Made by a program: the position numbers and the translations under genes. The notes under the pieces are model-generated. The model had not been told where the DNA came from, ran no database searches, and saw only the letters and a list, made by a program, of their open reading frames with translations. From Autumnicola psychrophila (GTDB taxonomy: Bacteria; Bacteroidota; Bacteroidia; Flavobacteriales; Flavobacteriaceae), in NCBI RefSeq assembly GCF_031846645.1, contig NZ_JAVRHN010000005.1, positions 124,001-188,000 on the forward strand: a stretch of DNA of 64,000 bases, in the 5' to 3' direction. Positions 8,725 through 17,521 of the stretch are shown here, piece after piece. The first letter of the stretch is position 1. Each line of letters opens with the position of its first letter.

Positions 8725-9747
8725 TTAAAAAAGTCCGCCCTGTACGTTGCCTTTTACCCGACCCAGGTGCTTATAAGCAGCTTCGGTTACCTCCCTGCCA
8801 CGCGGAGTGCGGTAAATAAAGCCCTGCTGAATAAGAAAAGGCTCATAAACCTCTTCTATAGTTTCGGCACTTTCGCTAACAGCCGTCGCGAGTGTCGTGA
8901 TGCCCACAGGACCACCCTTAAATTTGTCAATTATCGTGCTTAAGATTTTATTATCCATCTCGTCCAGGCCATGTGCATCGACATTTAAAGCTTTGAGGGC
9001 ATATTTTGCGATTTCCAGGTCGATTTTTCCGTTCCCTTTAATCTGGGCAAAATCCCGAACCCGTCTTAGCAAAGCATTTGCTATACGCGGTGTTCCCCTG
9101 CTCCTGCCGGCGATTTCGATGGCTGCATCAAGAGCAATAGGAACTTTAAGAATCTCTGCACTACGTTGAACAATATCTGAAAGCAGCTCTGTAGTATAAT
9201 ATTGAAGTCTGCTGGCAATTCCAAACCTCGCCCTCATAGGTGCGGTAAGCAAACCTGAACGTGTGGTGGCACCAATAAGAGTAAACGGATTTAAATTGAT
9301 TTGAACAGTTCTCGCATTGGGACCAGATTCTATCATAATATCTATCCGGTAATCTTCCATTGCTGAATATAAATACTCCTCAACAACCGGACTTAGCCGA
9401 TGGATTTCATCAATAAAAAGAATATCCCTTTCTTCAAGGTTTGTTAACAAACCGGCAAGATCTCCGGGTTTGTCAAGTACGGGACCGGATGTAACCTTGA
9501 GGGTTACATTTAATTCATTGGCTAAAATATGTGCCAGGGTAGTTTTCCCCAAACCGGGAGGTCCATGAAAAAGGGTATGATCCAATGCTTCCCCTCTTAG
9601 ATTCGCCGCCTGAACAAAAATTTTCAGATTTTCCAGAACCTGATCCTGACCTGCAAAATCATCAAAACTCAGCGGCCGCAACGCTCTTTCTACATCAAAT
9701 TCTTCCGAAGAAAAATTCTCACCGGTAGGATCCAGATTTTCGTTCAT
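8725..9747 (-). CDS. ruvB: Holliday junction DNA helicase RuvB
   Basis: RuvB is the hexameric AAA+ motor that drives branch migration with RuvA. Starting at the ATG at 9747 gives 340 residues, the usual length; an in-frame TTG two codons upstream is less likely. Motifs seen: the N-terminal RPLSFDDFAGQDQVLENLKI, Walker A HGPPGLGKTTLAHILANEL, Walker B DILFIDEIHRLSP, sensor 1 TLIGATTRSGLLTAPMRARF, the arginine finger/sensor 2 region GRSRGTPRIANALLRRVRDF, and the C-terminal winged helix ending in YKHLGRVKGNVQGGLF. Upstream lies the terminator of the respiratory operon. Confidence 0.97.
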   Translation of the reverse strand: MNENLDPTGENFSSEEFDVERALRPLSFDDFAGQDQVLENLKIFVQAANLRGEALDHTLFHGPPGLGKTTLAHILANELNVTLKVTSGPVLDKPGDLAGLLTNLEERDILFIDEIHRLSPVVEEYLYSAMEDYRIDIMIESGPNARTVQINLNPFTLIGATTRSGLLTAPMRARFGIASRLQYYTTELLSDIVQRSAEILKVPIALDAAIEIAGRSRGTPRIANALLRRVRDFAQIKGNGKIDLEIAKYALKALNVDAHGLDEMDNKILSTIIDKFKGGPVGITTLATAVSESAETIEEVYEPFLIQQGFIYRTPRGREVTEAAYKHLGRVKGNVQGGLF

Positions 9748-9892
9748 AAACAAGGTTTAATTTTGCCGGGGTTGGCTTTAGCTTATCTTTTTCAACTTAT
9801 CACAAAGATAAAAGAAAAAAGCTGCCAAACGGGACGCTTCTTAAGATCTAAAATTTCACCTAGCGTCAGGAATTCAGAAGAAAATATTTACA

Positions 9893-9925
9893 GAAAAACC
9901 CCGCAGGAATCATCTTGCAGGGTTT
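9893..9925 (-). terminator. Terminator of the act-cox operon
   Basis: On the minus strand, 24 bases beyond the coxA stop, AAACCCTGCA pairs with TGCGGGGTTT (one mismatch) around a 10-base loop. A run of Ts (GGGGTTTTTCTG) follows. It closes the eight-gene respiratory transcript. Confidence 0.75.
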
Positions 9926-9948
9926 CATTATACTCAAAATTAAAATTC

Positions 9949-11790
9949 TTAAGGATTTGCCACCTGGTGCCCCTCACCTAATTCTTCTTCATGCTCCTGA
10001 AGCGGCACATCTTGCGGCACGTAATCCTGACCAGGAATTACGTATTCACCATCTTTATTCGTTTTACTGTAATCGTAAGCCCAACGGTGTACAGATGGTA
10101 TTGGTCCTGGCCAGTTCCCATGAATATGTTCTACCGGAGTAGTCCATTCTAATGTATTGGCTTTCCATGGATTTTGTACGGCTTTTTTTCCGTAGAACAT
10201 AGAACCAAAGAAGTTATACATAAAGGCCAGTTGCACCAATGCTGTAATTATAGCTGAAACGGTGATAATCACGTTTACATCCTGAAGGTCATCGAAATAT
10301 GGGAAAGCCGTGTTGGTATAATATCTACGAGGCAAACCTGCCATCCCTATAAAGTGCATTGGGAAGAAAACTCCGTAAGCTCCCGCTAGAGTTACCCAAA
10401 AGTGAAGGTAACCAAGATTTTTATTCATCATCCTTCCGAACATTTTAGGATACCAGTGGTAAACACCGGCAAATAGTCCATATAATGCTGAAATACCCAT
10501 TACAAGGTGGAAGTGAGCTATTACAAAATACGTATCGTGAACATTAATATCCAGTGTTGAATCCCCTAGGATAATCCCTGTAAGACCACCGGTAATAAAC
10601 GTACTTACAAACCCAATGGAAAACAACATCGCAGGGTTCATTTGTAAGTTTCCTTTCCAGATTGTTGTGATCCAGTTAAAAGCTTTTACTGCGGAAGGAA
10701 TTGCAATTAATAAGGTTGTAAAGGTAAAAACTGAACCTAGAAACGGATTCATACCAGAAACAAACATATGGTGACCCCATACTATTGTAGATAGAAACGC
10801 AATTGCCAGAATAGAAGCAATCATCGCACGGTATCCAAAAATAGGTTTACGGGAATTGGTCGCTAAAACTTCTGAAGCAATACCCATTGCAGGAAGTATA
10901 ACTATATACACTTCAGGGTGACCAAGGAACCAGAATAAATGCTCAAAAAGTACGGGAGAACCTCCCTGATGAGCAAGCACCTCTCCTTCCAAATAAATAT
11001 CACTAAGGAAGAAAGAAGTTCCGAAGCTACGGTCCATTATAAGTAATAGTGCTGCAGAAAGTAACACAGGAAAAGAAACCACCCCGATTATTGCAGTTAC
11101 AAAGAATGCCCAAATTGTTAAAGGAAGTCTGGTCATGGACATTCCATTAGTTCTTAGGTTAAGTACGGTAACAATATAGTTTAGTGACCCTAACAAAGAT
11201 GAAGCAATGAAAATAGCCATGGAAGTTAACCAAAGGGTCATCCCCATTCCAGAACCTCCTATGGCCTGTGGCAAGGCACTCAAAGGTGGATAGATAGTCC
11301 AACCGGCAGATGCAGGTCCTGCTTCTACAAACAATGAACTAAGCATTATAATACAGGAAACGAAAAACAGCCAGTAAGAAAGCATGTTAAGGAATCCTGA
11401 AGCCATATCTCTTGCGCCAATTTGCAAGGGAATTAAAAGGTTACTGAAAGTACCACTCAATCCCGCTGTAAGCACGAAAAAGACCATTATCGTACCGTGA
11501 ATGGTAACAAGTGCAAGGTAAACCGAAGGTGTCATTACCCCGTCTGGTGCCCATTTGCCCAGCAGTGCCTCAAAAATCCAGAAGGACTCTTCAGGCCAGG
11601 CCAGCTGCATTCTAAATAGAATAGACATAAGTATGCCTATTACCCCCATTAGAAGGCCAGTAATAAGATATTGCTTGGCAATCATCTTATGATCCTGACT
11701 AAAAATATATTTTGTTATAAATGTTTCCTTATGATGATGTCCATGATCGTCATGATGATCCTGAGCCGGTGCGTTTGCTATTGCTGACAT
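9949..11790 (-). CDS. coxA: Cytochrome c oxidase subunit I (heme-copper oxidase)
   Basis: This is the catalytic subunit of an aa3-type oxidase, which reduces oxygen at a heme a3-CuB centre and pumps protons across the inner membrane. The 613 residues include at least 12 hydrophobic helices. Ligand motifs: FWFLGHPEVYIVILPAMGI (CuB histidine and the cross-linked tyrosine), IVWGHHMFVSGMNPFLG (the two other CuB histidines) and HDTYFVIAHFHLVMG (heme a3 and heme a histidines). The HPEVY pattern places it in the A family. The N-terminus is His/Asp rich (HHDDHGHHHKE), a feature of flavobacterial homologues. It is the last gene of the act-cox operon, 20 bases after coxB. No subunit III or assembly genes are adjacent. 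Confidence 0.97.
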   Translation of the reverse strand: MSAIANAPAQDHHDDHGHHHKETFITKYIFSQDHKMIAKQYLITGLLMGVIGILMSILFRMQLAWPEESFWIFEALLGKWAPDGVMTPSVYLALVTIHGTIMVFFVLTAGLSGTFSNLLIPLQIGARDMASGFLNMLSYWLFFVSCIIMLSSLFVEAGPASAGWTIYPPLSALPQAIGGSGMGMTLWLTSMAIFIASSLLGSLNYIVTVLNLRTNGMSMTRLPLTIWAFFVTAIIGVVSFPVLLSAALLLIMDRSFGTSFFLSDIYLEGEVLAHQGGSPVLFEHLFWFLGHPEVYIVILPAMGIASEVLATNSRKPIFGYRAMIASILAIAFLSTIVWGHHMFVSGMNPFLGSVFTFTTLLIAIPSAVKAFNWITTIWKGNLQMNPAMLFSIGFVSTFITGGLTGIILGDSTLDINVHDTYFVIAHFHLVMGISALYGLFAGVYHWYPKMFGRMMNKNLGYLHFWVTLAGAYGVFFPMHFIGMAGLPRRYYTNTAFPYFDDLQDVNVIITVSAIITALVQLAFMYNFFGSMFYGKKAVQNPWKANTLEWTTPVEHIHGNWPGPIPSVHRWAYDYSKTNKDGEYVIPGQDYVPQDVPLQEHEEELGEGHQVANP

Positions 11791-11810
11791 ATCTTTAATT
11801 CTTTAATCTT

Positions 11811-12977
11811 TTAAATTTCTTCTCCTTGTTCCATTGCTTCCATCGTCTCTCTCACCTCTTTTGGTGCTTCTCTCTTCTCCTCCTTAAGCTGTTCTTCCTG
11901 TCCCGATGGCGGCTCCTGGTCTGCCATAGTCGCACCAAAAGTTTGCTGTTCGGCAATCCAGGCATTATAATCTTCAGGACTTTCCACAACAATTTTCATT
12001 TGCATGTTGTAATGAGCTACTCCACAAATCTTGTTACATAATAAGTAATAATCAAATTCATAAGAATCTAAAGGTGCTTCTCCATTGGCCATCAATTGCT
12101 GGCTGTTTTCTTTTCTTATTTCATTGATCGTTCTCACCTTATCTACCATATATTCAGAACTCCGCATATCTTCAGTAGTAATGGTTGGGGTGAACCCAAA
12201 TTGGGTTGTCATTCCCGGCACCACATTCATTTGCGCCCTAAAGTGTGGGAAGAATGCTGAATGCAATACATCCTGAGACCTCATTTTAAAAAGTACCGGC
12301 CGACCTACAGGTAAATGTAGTTCTGTAGCTATAATATCATCTTCAGCATAGTTATCATTTACATCGACCCCTACTGTATTAATACCTTCAATAAAGCGAA
12401 CATTAGCTTTACCCAGCGTATTGTCCTCTCCTGCATATCGCGCCGTCCAGCTAAATTGTTTTGCGTATAACTCTATGACCAAAGGATCATCGTCCTCGTT
12501 GATATTCATAATGCTGGACCATGTAAACAAACCATATATAATTAATCCTGCAAGAACAATAACCGGGATTATCGTCCATATAAATTCAAGTTTATCATTA
12601 TCTGCATAGAAAAGAGCTTTTTTACGCTTATTACCACGATAATAATAAGAAAAATAGAATAATAATGCCTGAGTTAATACCTGCACCACCATAATGACGG
12701 CAAGGGATATAAACATAAGACTATCGTACTCGGAACCATGCTCTGAAGACGCTCCGGGTAAATAAAACCTACTGTAATACCAAAAACAGTAAGCCATTAG
12801 GATAAAAAAGAGGATAACAAAAATCATCATGAACAACCCCTGGCTGTTGTTATCCTTATCATTGGCAATTTCAGATGTATCTTCATCAGGACTTCTTGAC
12901 AACTGAAATATCTTCGACATTTGCCAACCCGTTATGGCAAGAAGTGCCAGTACTACTATTACTAAAAATACGGTCAT
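11811..12977 (-). CDS. coxB: Cytochrome c oxidase subunit II (CuA)
   Basis: Subunit II takes electrons from cytochrome c through the binuclear CuA site. It has 388 residues. CuA ligands are visible as DVLHSAFFPHFRAQMNVVPG (histidine) and LLCNKICGVAHYNMQMKIVV, the C-x3-C-x3-H-x2-M pattern. The N-terminal half holds about four hydrophobic segments (near residues 2-20, 49-69, 87-109 and 133-155) where textbook subunit II has two; the extra pair precedes the usual hairpin. The C-terminus is a charged, Glu/Lys-rich tail after residue 355. The start at 12977 gives a first membrane segment directly at the N-terminus. It follows actF by 32 bases. Confidence 0.95.
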   Translation of the reverse strand: MTVFLVIVVLALLAITGWQMSKIFQLSRSPDEDTSEIANDKDNNSQGLFMMIFVILFFILMAYCFWYYSRFYLPGASSEHGSEYDSLMFISLAVIMVVQVLTQALLFYFSYYYRGNKRKKALFYADNDKLEFIWTIIPVIVLAGLIIYGLFTWSSIMNINEDDDPLVIELYAKQFSWTARYAGEDNTLGKANVRFIEGINTVGVDVNDNYAEDDIIATELHLPVGRPVLFKMRSQDVLHSAFFPHFRAQMNVVPGMTTQFGFTPTITTEDMRSSEYMVDKVRTINEIRKENSQQLMANGEAPLDSYEFDYYLLCNKICGVAHYNMQMKIVVESPEDYNAWIAEQQTFGATMADQEPPSGQEEQLKEEKREAPKEVRETMEAMEQGEEI

Positions 12978-13009
12978 CTTATAAATTCTTCTTTAAACAA
13001 TAATCTTTA

Positions 13010-14401
13010 TTAATAATGGTAATTCTCGCTTTCTTTGAGGAAAGGGTTTCTCTTCACCAAAAGAGGAGCCTTTGTAAGTGCATTAAAGACCACAAAAGTA
13101 AACAATCCTCCAAAGAAAAGCACTGCACTTATTTCAGGAATTCCAATAAACCACGACTCGCCAACAGTTGCAGGCATGATCATTACATAAATATCAAGAT
13201 AATGACCAATTAGCACGACAATTCCTGTCATTACCACAAACCAATTAACCCTTTTATAATCACTGTTCATTAGTACCAGAACAGGGAAAAGAAAGTTAAT
13301 AGCTACCATTCCAAAGAAGGGCAGATTATAATCCTCCATACGTGTGATATAGTACACTACCTCTTCAGGTATGTTAGAGTACCAGATCAACATAAATTGT
13401 GAAAACCAAAGGTACGTCCAGAAAATACTAATTCCGAACATAAACTTGGCCAGATCATGAATATGGCTGTTGTTAACAAAAGTCAGATATCCACGAGACT
13501 TTAAATAAATTGTAATTAAAGCAATAGTCGTAATTCCAGAGACAAACATACTGGCAAATACATACCAACCAAACAAAGTACTAAACCAGTGTGGATCCAC
13601 ACTCATTATCCAGTCCCATGACATCATAGACTCAGTCACAATAAAGAATACTAAAAAGCCAGCGGCTAACTTGAAATTGGTTTTAAACCATCTGTTATCA
13701 TTCGCCTCATCATGTCTTAGCGAATTTCGTCTTAGTAAATATCCAAAGAAAATCCATCCACCGAGGTAAATCGCAGCTCTTATTAAAAAGAACGGAACAT
13801 TAAGGTAAGATGATTTATTCTGAATGATTTCGTCTGTTGCAACGACTTCTGGATCCATCCATATAAAAAGATGATTTAAATGGAGTCCTGAAAGCACAAG
13901 AAGAACAAACATAATTATTCCCCCCGGAAGCAGGTATGCCGATATGCCTTCCATAACCCGGAATAATACCGGAGACCATCCCGCCTGTGCTGCATATTGT
14001 ATAGCATAAAACGCCAGCGTACCAAGAGAGATCATAAAGAAAAAGAATGCGGCTACATATACAGCAGCCCAGGGTTTATTCTGTAACTGGTGCAGCAGAT
14101 GTTCAAAATGTTCGTCTTCGTGAGATGCTGCCTCTTCGTGATCCATTTCAAGGTCTTCTTCATAACCTGCATCCTCAACTTCTTTAGAGAAATTGTGGTC
14201 TGTTGCATTTTCTATTCCCTCTTCATCGAGTTCTACTACTTCCTGGTGCGGTTCAGCATCATGTTCTCCGTGTGATGCCATCATTTCCCTGACCTCTTCC
14301 ACAGAATCCGGTGCAGCTATAAATCCGTATATGAGACCTATGGCACCAACAATCATACATATAATTGCGGTTAACTTTAATTTACTGGATAGCGTGTACA
14401 T
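13010..14401 (-). CDS. actF: Alternative complex III membrane subunit ActF (NrfD/PsrC-like)
   Basis: ActF is the second NrfD-like membrane subunit of alternative complex III, beside ActC. The 463 residues begin with a membrane segment (LKLTAIICMIVGAIGLIYGF), followed at about residues 44-106 by a strongly acidic and histidine-rich soluble insert (HGEHDAEPHQ, AASHEDEHFEHLLHQL). Around nine further helices follow. Recognisable stretches are AGWSPVLFRVMEGISAYLLP and MMSWDWIMSVDPHWFSTLFG. The His/Asp-rich loop might bind metal or face the oxidase, but this is inference. The gene sits between actE and coxB, the standard position in operons where the complex is linked to a cytochrome oxidase. Confidence 0.93.
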   Translation of the reverse strand: MYTLSSKLKLTAIICMIVGAIGLIYGFIAAPDSVEEVREMMASHGEHDAEPHQEVVELDEEGIENATDHNFSKEVEDAGYEEDLEMDHEEAASHEDEHFEHLLHQLQNKPWAAVYVAAFFFFMISLGTLAFYAIQYAAQAGWSPVLFRVMEGISAYLLPGGIIMFVLLVLSGLHLNHLFIWMDPEVVATDEIIQNKSSYLNVPFFLIRAAIYLGGWIFFGYLLRRNSLRHDEANDNRWFKTNFKLAAGFLVFFIVTESMMSWDWIMSVDPHWFSTLFGWYVFASMFVSGITTIALITIYLKSRGYLTFVNNSHIHDLAKFMFGISIFWTYLWFSQFMLIWYSNIPEEVVYYITRMEDYNLPFFGMVAINFLFPVLVLMNSDYKRVNWFVVMTGIVVLIGHYLDIYVMIMPATVGESWFIGIPEISAVLFFGGLFTFVVFNALTKAPLLVKRNPFLKESENYHY

Positions 14402-14421
14402 AATGATAGATCTAAATACTT

Positions 14422-15123
14422 TTATTCTTCGTTTTGATTTTCTTCCTCCTCGCTACTCGTGGTAGAAGTTTCTTTGGAAACCATCTCTTTATCCGCATTG
14501 ACTGCTGGAATAATATTTTCCACCTCATTAAAACTAGCGGCTTCTTCAAATTCTCTTTCCGGATTTCCTGCTAATTGATCTTTCAGATTCATTACATAAT
14601 GATCGATTAACCAACGCTCCTCGATAGAAGTTTGCGAGGCATAAGAACCCATGTTATTGAGACCATAATACATTACATGGTATACACTACCTTCTGTAAT
14701 AGCCCTACCTGCATCATCATAAGCTGGAATACCAAGGATCTTTTCTCTTTCAGCCAAAATACCCTGACCATCACCCTCATCGCCATGGCAAACTGCACAA
14801 TATATCGTGTACAGTTGTTTTCCCTCAGCAAGGTTATCTTCTGTATAAGGCAGTGGATTCTCAAGATTTGCTTTTGCAGATGCATAGCCTTCTGCATCGT
14901 TCTCGTATGGATAAGGCATCCATCCCCTGGAAACAGTTCCTTCTACGGGTAATTTTGCTTCCTGACCATTTTCAAAAATTGGATATTCACCATACGTCTC
15001 ATATGGTACGGTGCGATACATGTTTGGCATATATTCGTAGTTCGGCTTGTTATTTTCAACACAAGAAACCACGGTCGCAGCTATTATGAACAACAATAAG
15101 TATCTTTTAAATAAACTTTTCAT
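14422..15123 (-). CDS. actE: Alternative complex III monoheme cytochrome c subunit ActE
   Basis: This 233-residue lipoprotein-type cytochrome c passes electrons out of alternative complex III. The signal peptide ends in a lipobox-like ATVVSCVENN (cysteine at residue 21). One heme c site, CAVCHGDEGDGQG, lies near residue 112, and a downstream methionine-containing segment (YYGLNNMGSYASQ) can supply the sixth ligand. The C-terminal 30 residues are Glu/Ser rich and low in complexity. The N-terminal segment MPNMYRTVPYETYGEYP is typical of the family. It lies between actD and actF, with gaps of 9 and 20 bases. Confidence 0.94.
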   Translation of the reverse strand: MKSLFKRYLLLFIIAATVVSCVENNKPNYEYMPNMYRTVPYETYGEYPIFENGQEAKLPVEGTVSRGWMPYPYENDAEGYASAKANLENPLPYTEDNLAEGKQLYTIYCAVCHGDEGDGQGILAEREKILGIPAYDDAGRAITEGSVYHVMYYGLNNMGSYASQTSIEERWLIDHYVMNLKDQLAGNPEREFEEAASFNEVENIIPAVNADKEMVSKETSTTSSEEEENQNEE

Positions 15124-15132
15124 TATGTCTAT

Positions 15133-15657
15133 TTATTTTTCAATTAGTTTAATTTCAGATGCGCCTGTATCATATAAAAACTTTGTAAGCTCATCTATAT
15201 TATGACTTGCCGCATCAACTTCCATGAGGAACATATCATCTGTTGTTCTTAAATCAGGATTTTCGGCTTTCTTGAAAGGCCATAATTTACTTCTCATATA
15301 GAAGGTAATCACCATTAAGTGAGCTGCAAAAAACACGGTAAGTTCAAACATAATAGGCACAAACGCCGGTAAATTTTGAAGAAAGCTAAAACTCGGCTTC
15401 CCTCCAATATCCTGTGGCCAGTCTTCAATCATTATAAAATTCATCATTGCGATCGCCACACTCAGTCCAATTACACCGTAAATAAAGGACGTAATAGCCA
15501 ATCTCGTTGGAGCAAGACCCATTACTTTATCCAAACCGTGCACCGGGAACGGCGTATAAACCTCCCCAATATGATAGCGTGCTTCACGAACCTGCTTCAC
15601 TGCCTGTATAAGCAAGTCGTCATCATTATAAATAGCGTGTATAACTTTTGATGCCAT
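15133..15657 (-). CDS. actD: Alternative complex III subunit ActD (DUF3341)
   Basis: ActD is a small membrane subunit of alternative complex III that sits against the ActC/ActF core. The 174 residues match the family. A soluble N-terminal part (VIHAIYNDDDLLIQAVKQVR, VYTPFPVHGLDKVMGL) precedes two transmembrane helices: LAITSFIYGVIGLSVAIAMM (from about residue 54) and one around residues 97-117 (FVPIMFELTVFFAAHLMVIT). The hydrophilic C-terminus ends in DTGASEIKLIEK. It is 3 bases downstream of actC and 9 upstream of actE. Confidence 0.95.
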   Translation of the reverse strand: MASKVIHAIYNDDDLLIQAVKQVREARYHIGEVYTPFPVHGLDKVMGLAPTRLAITSFIYGVIGLSVAIAMMNFIMIEDWPQDIGGKPSFSFLQNLPAFVPIMFELTVFFAAHLMVITFYMRSKLWPFKKAENPDLRTTDDMFLMEVDAASHNIDELTKFLYDTGASEIKLIEK

Positions 15658-15660
15658 CTC

Positions 15661-17487
15661 TTATCTATTGTTTTTTAAATCATTTGCCTGTGCCACCCAG
15701 TTATTACGTTTTTCAGCGATTGGAAAAGCCTCTATAACCTCGTCAAGCAATGTAAAATCTTTTTCTGTGAGTTTACTTACCTGATCATAAAGATAGATTC
15801 CCACCTGGTGTAAACGCTGCTCCAATAAAGGTCCTACATTTTTAAGTTTCTGTAGATCATCCTGAGATTGCGTTGCAGGATCATAAGTTCCTATTCTGCT
15901 TAACATCTCGTCAATCCTATCCTTCGTAACCTCACTAAATGTCAAAGCATCGGCATTTACTGTTCCTTCGTGTCCATTTCCGTTAGCATCATCTTCAGTT
16001 TCTCCCGGAAGTGATTTATTAAACTCCCTCGCTTTATCTTCATCTCTTGTAGAATTAGCTACCGGCTGTTGAATTGGATTTGGGTCATAATGCTTCACAT
16101 GATCCCCATGCTCAGCTCTTAATTTTTTATACCTGTCTCCTGAAGCTTTTAAAATAGATTTAACTTCAGCCTGTGCAATTACAGGGAAAGATCGTGCATA
16201 TAAAAGAAATAACACAAAGAAGAATCCAATGGTTCCAATAAAAATACCAATATCGACAAAGGTTGGCGAGAACATCGTCCATGAAGACGGAAGATAGTCT
16301 CTGTGAAGAGAAGTAACGATAATTACAAACCGCTCAAACCACATTCCAATGTTTACCACTATCGAGATAAAAAAGGAGAACATAATACTTCTTCTCAATT
16401 TAGGAAACCACATAAATTGTGGCGAGAATACGTTACAGGTCATCATGGACCAGTAAGCCCACCAATATGGCCCTGTGGCCCGGTTAAGAAAAGCATATTG
16501 CTCGTATTCAACACCAGAGTACCACGCAATAACTAATTCTGTAATATAAGCTGTACCCACAATAGAACCCGTAATCATAATAACGATGTTCATCAATTCT
16601 ATATGCTGGATTGTGATATAATCTTCAAGATGAGATACTTTTCTCATAATAATAAGCAAGGTGTTCACCATTGCAAATCCGGAGAAAATCGCTCCAGCAA
16701 CAAAGTACGGAGGGAAAATCGTAGTATGCCAACCAGGAATAACCGAAGTAGCAAAGTCAAAAGATACAATAGTATGCACAGAAAGTACCAATGGCGTTGC
16801 TAAACCAGCAAGCACTAAAGAGACTTCTTCGAATCTTTGCCAGTCTTTAGCCCGTCCACTCCATCCAAAGGAGAGAATTCCATAAATTCTTTTATTAAAT
16901 GGAGTAATAGCTCTGTCCCGAATCATTGCAAAATCCGGAAGCAAACCAGTCCACCAGAAAACCAGAGATACAGATAAGTAAGTGGAAATTGCAAATACAT
17001 CCCAAAGCAAAGGTGAGTTAAAGTTTACCCATAGTGTTCCAAATTGGTTTGGAATAGGCAATACCCAATATGCCAACCAGGGACGCCCCATGTGAATGAT
17101 TGGAAAAAGACCAGCCTGCATTACCGAGAATATTGTCATAGCTTCCGCTGAACGGTTAATTGCCATTCTCCACTTTTGGCGGAAGAGCAAAAGTACCGCG
17201 GAGATAAGGGTACCGGCGTGACCAATACCTACCCACCAAACAAAGTTGGTAATATCCCATGCCCAACCAACGGTTTTATTTAATCCCCAAGTACCGATCC
17301 CGGTTGAAACTGTATAGATTATACATCCTAATCCCCACATAAAAGCTACAAGAGCAATGGAGAAAACAATCCACCAGGATTTATTTGCCCTTCCCTCTAC
17401 CGGTGCAACTACGTCTAACGTGACGTCGTGATACGTTTTATTACCGGTTACTAAAGGCTTTCTTATAGGTGCTTCGTAATGAGACAT
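15661..17487 (-). CDS. actC: Alternative complex III quinol-binding membrane subunit ActC with C-terminal HhH-like extension
   Basis: ActC is the NrfD/PsrC-type membrane subunit thought to hold the quinol site of alternative complex III. About ten helices fill residues 35-440, with family stretches such as TNFVWWVGIGHAGTLISAVL, HMGRPWLAYWVLPIPNQFG and YDSKxA-free linker loops. The protein continues for about 170 residues after the last helix (RKLRAEHGDHVKHYDPNPIQ to the end). The final 61 residues (548-608), beginning LKNVGPLLEQRLHQVGIYLY, look like a helix-hairpin-helix module of the kind found at the ends of several respiratory and ribosomal proteins. The total length of 608 is longer than simple NrfD-like ActC proteins. 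It lies between actB and actD. Confidence 0.94.
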   Translation of the reverse strand: MSHYEAPIRKPLVTGNKTYHDVTLDVVAPVEGRANKSWWIVFSIALVAFMWGLGCIIYTVSTGIGTWGLNKTVGWAWDITNFVWWVGIGHAGTLISAVLLLFRQKWRMAINRSAEAMTIFSVMQAGLFPIIHMGRPWLAYWVLPIPNQFGTLWVNFNSPLLWDVFAISTYLSVSLVFWWTGLLPDFAMIRDRAITPFNKRIYGILSFGWSGRAKDWQRFEEVSLVLAGLATPLVLSVHTIVSFDFATSVIPGWHTTIFPPYFVAGAIFSGFAMVNTLLIIMRKVSHLEDYITIQHIELMNIVIMITGSIVGTAYITELVIAWYSGVEYEQYAFLNRATGPYWWAYWSMMTCNVFSPQFMWFPKLRRSIMFSFFISIVVNIGMWFERFVIIVTSLHRDYLPSSWTMFSPTFVDIGIFIGTIGFFFVLFLLYARSFPVIAQAEVKSILKASGDRYKKLRAEHGDHVKHYDPNPIQQPVANSTRDEDKAREFNKSLPGETEDDANGNGHEGTVNADALTFSEVTKDRIDEMLSRIGTYDPATQSQDDLQKLKNVGPLLEQRLHQVGIYLYDQVSKLTEKDFTLLDEVIEAFPIAEKRNNWVAQANDLKNNR

Positions 17488-17521
17488 ATCCTTTTATAAT
17501 TGATTCTTTATTATTGATTTA

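Noticed and set aside
9763..9981. A 72-codon plus-strand frame between coxA and ruvB
   Set aside because: It spans the operon terminator hairpin and has no conserved features; the gap is simply a 3' untranslated region plus promoter space.
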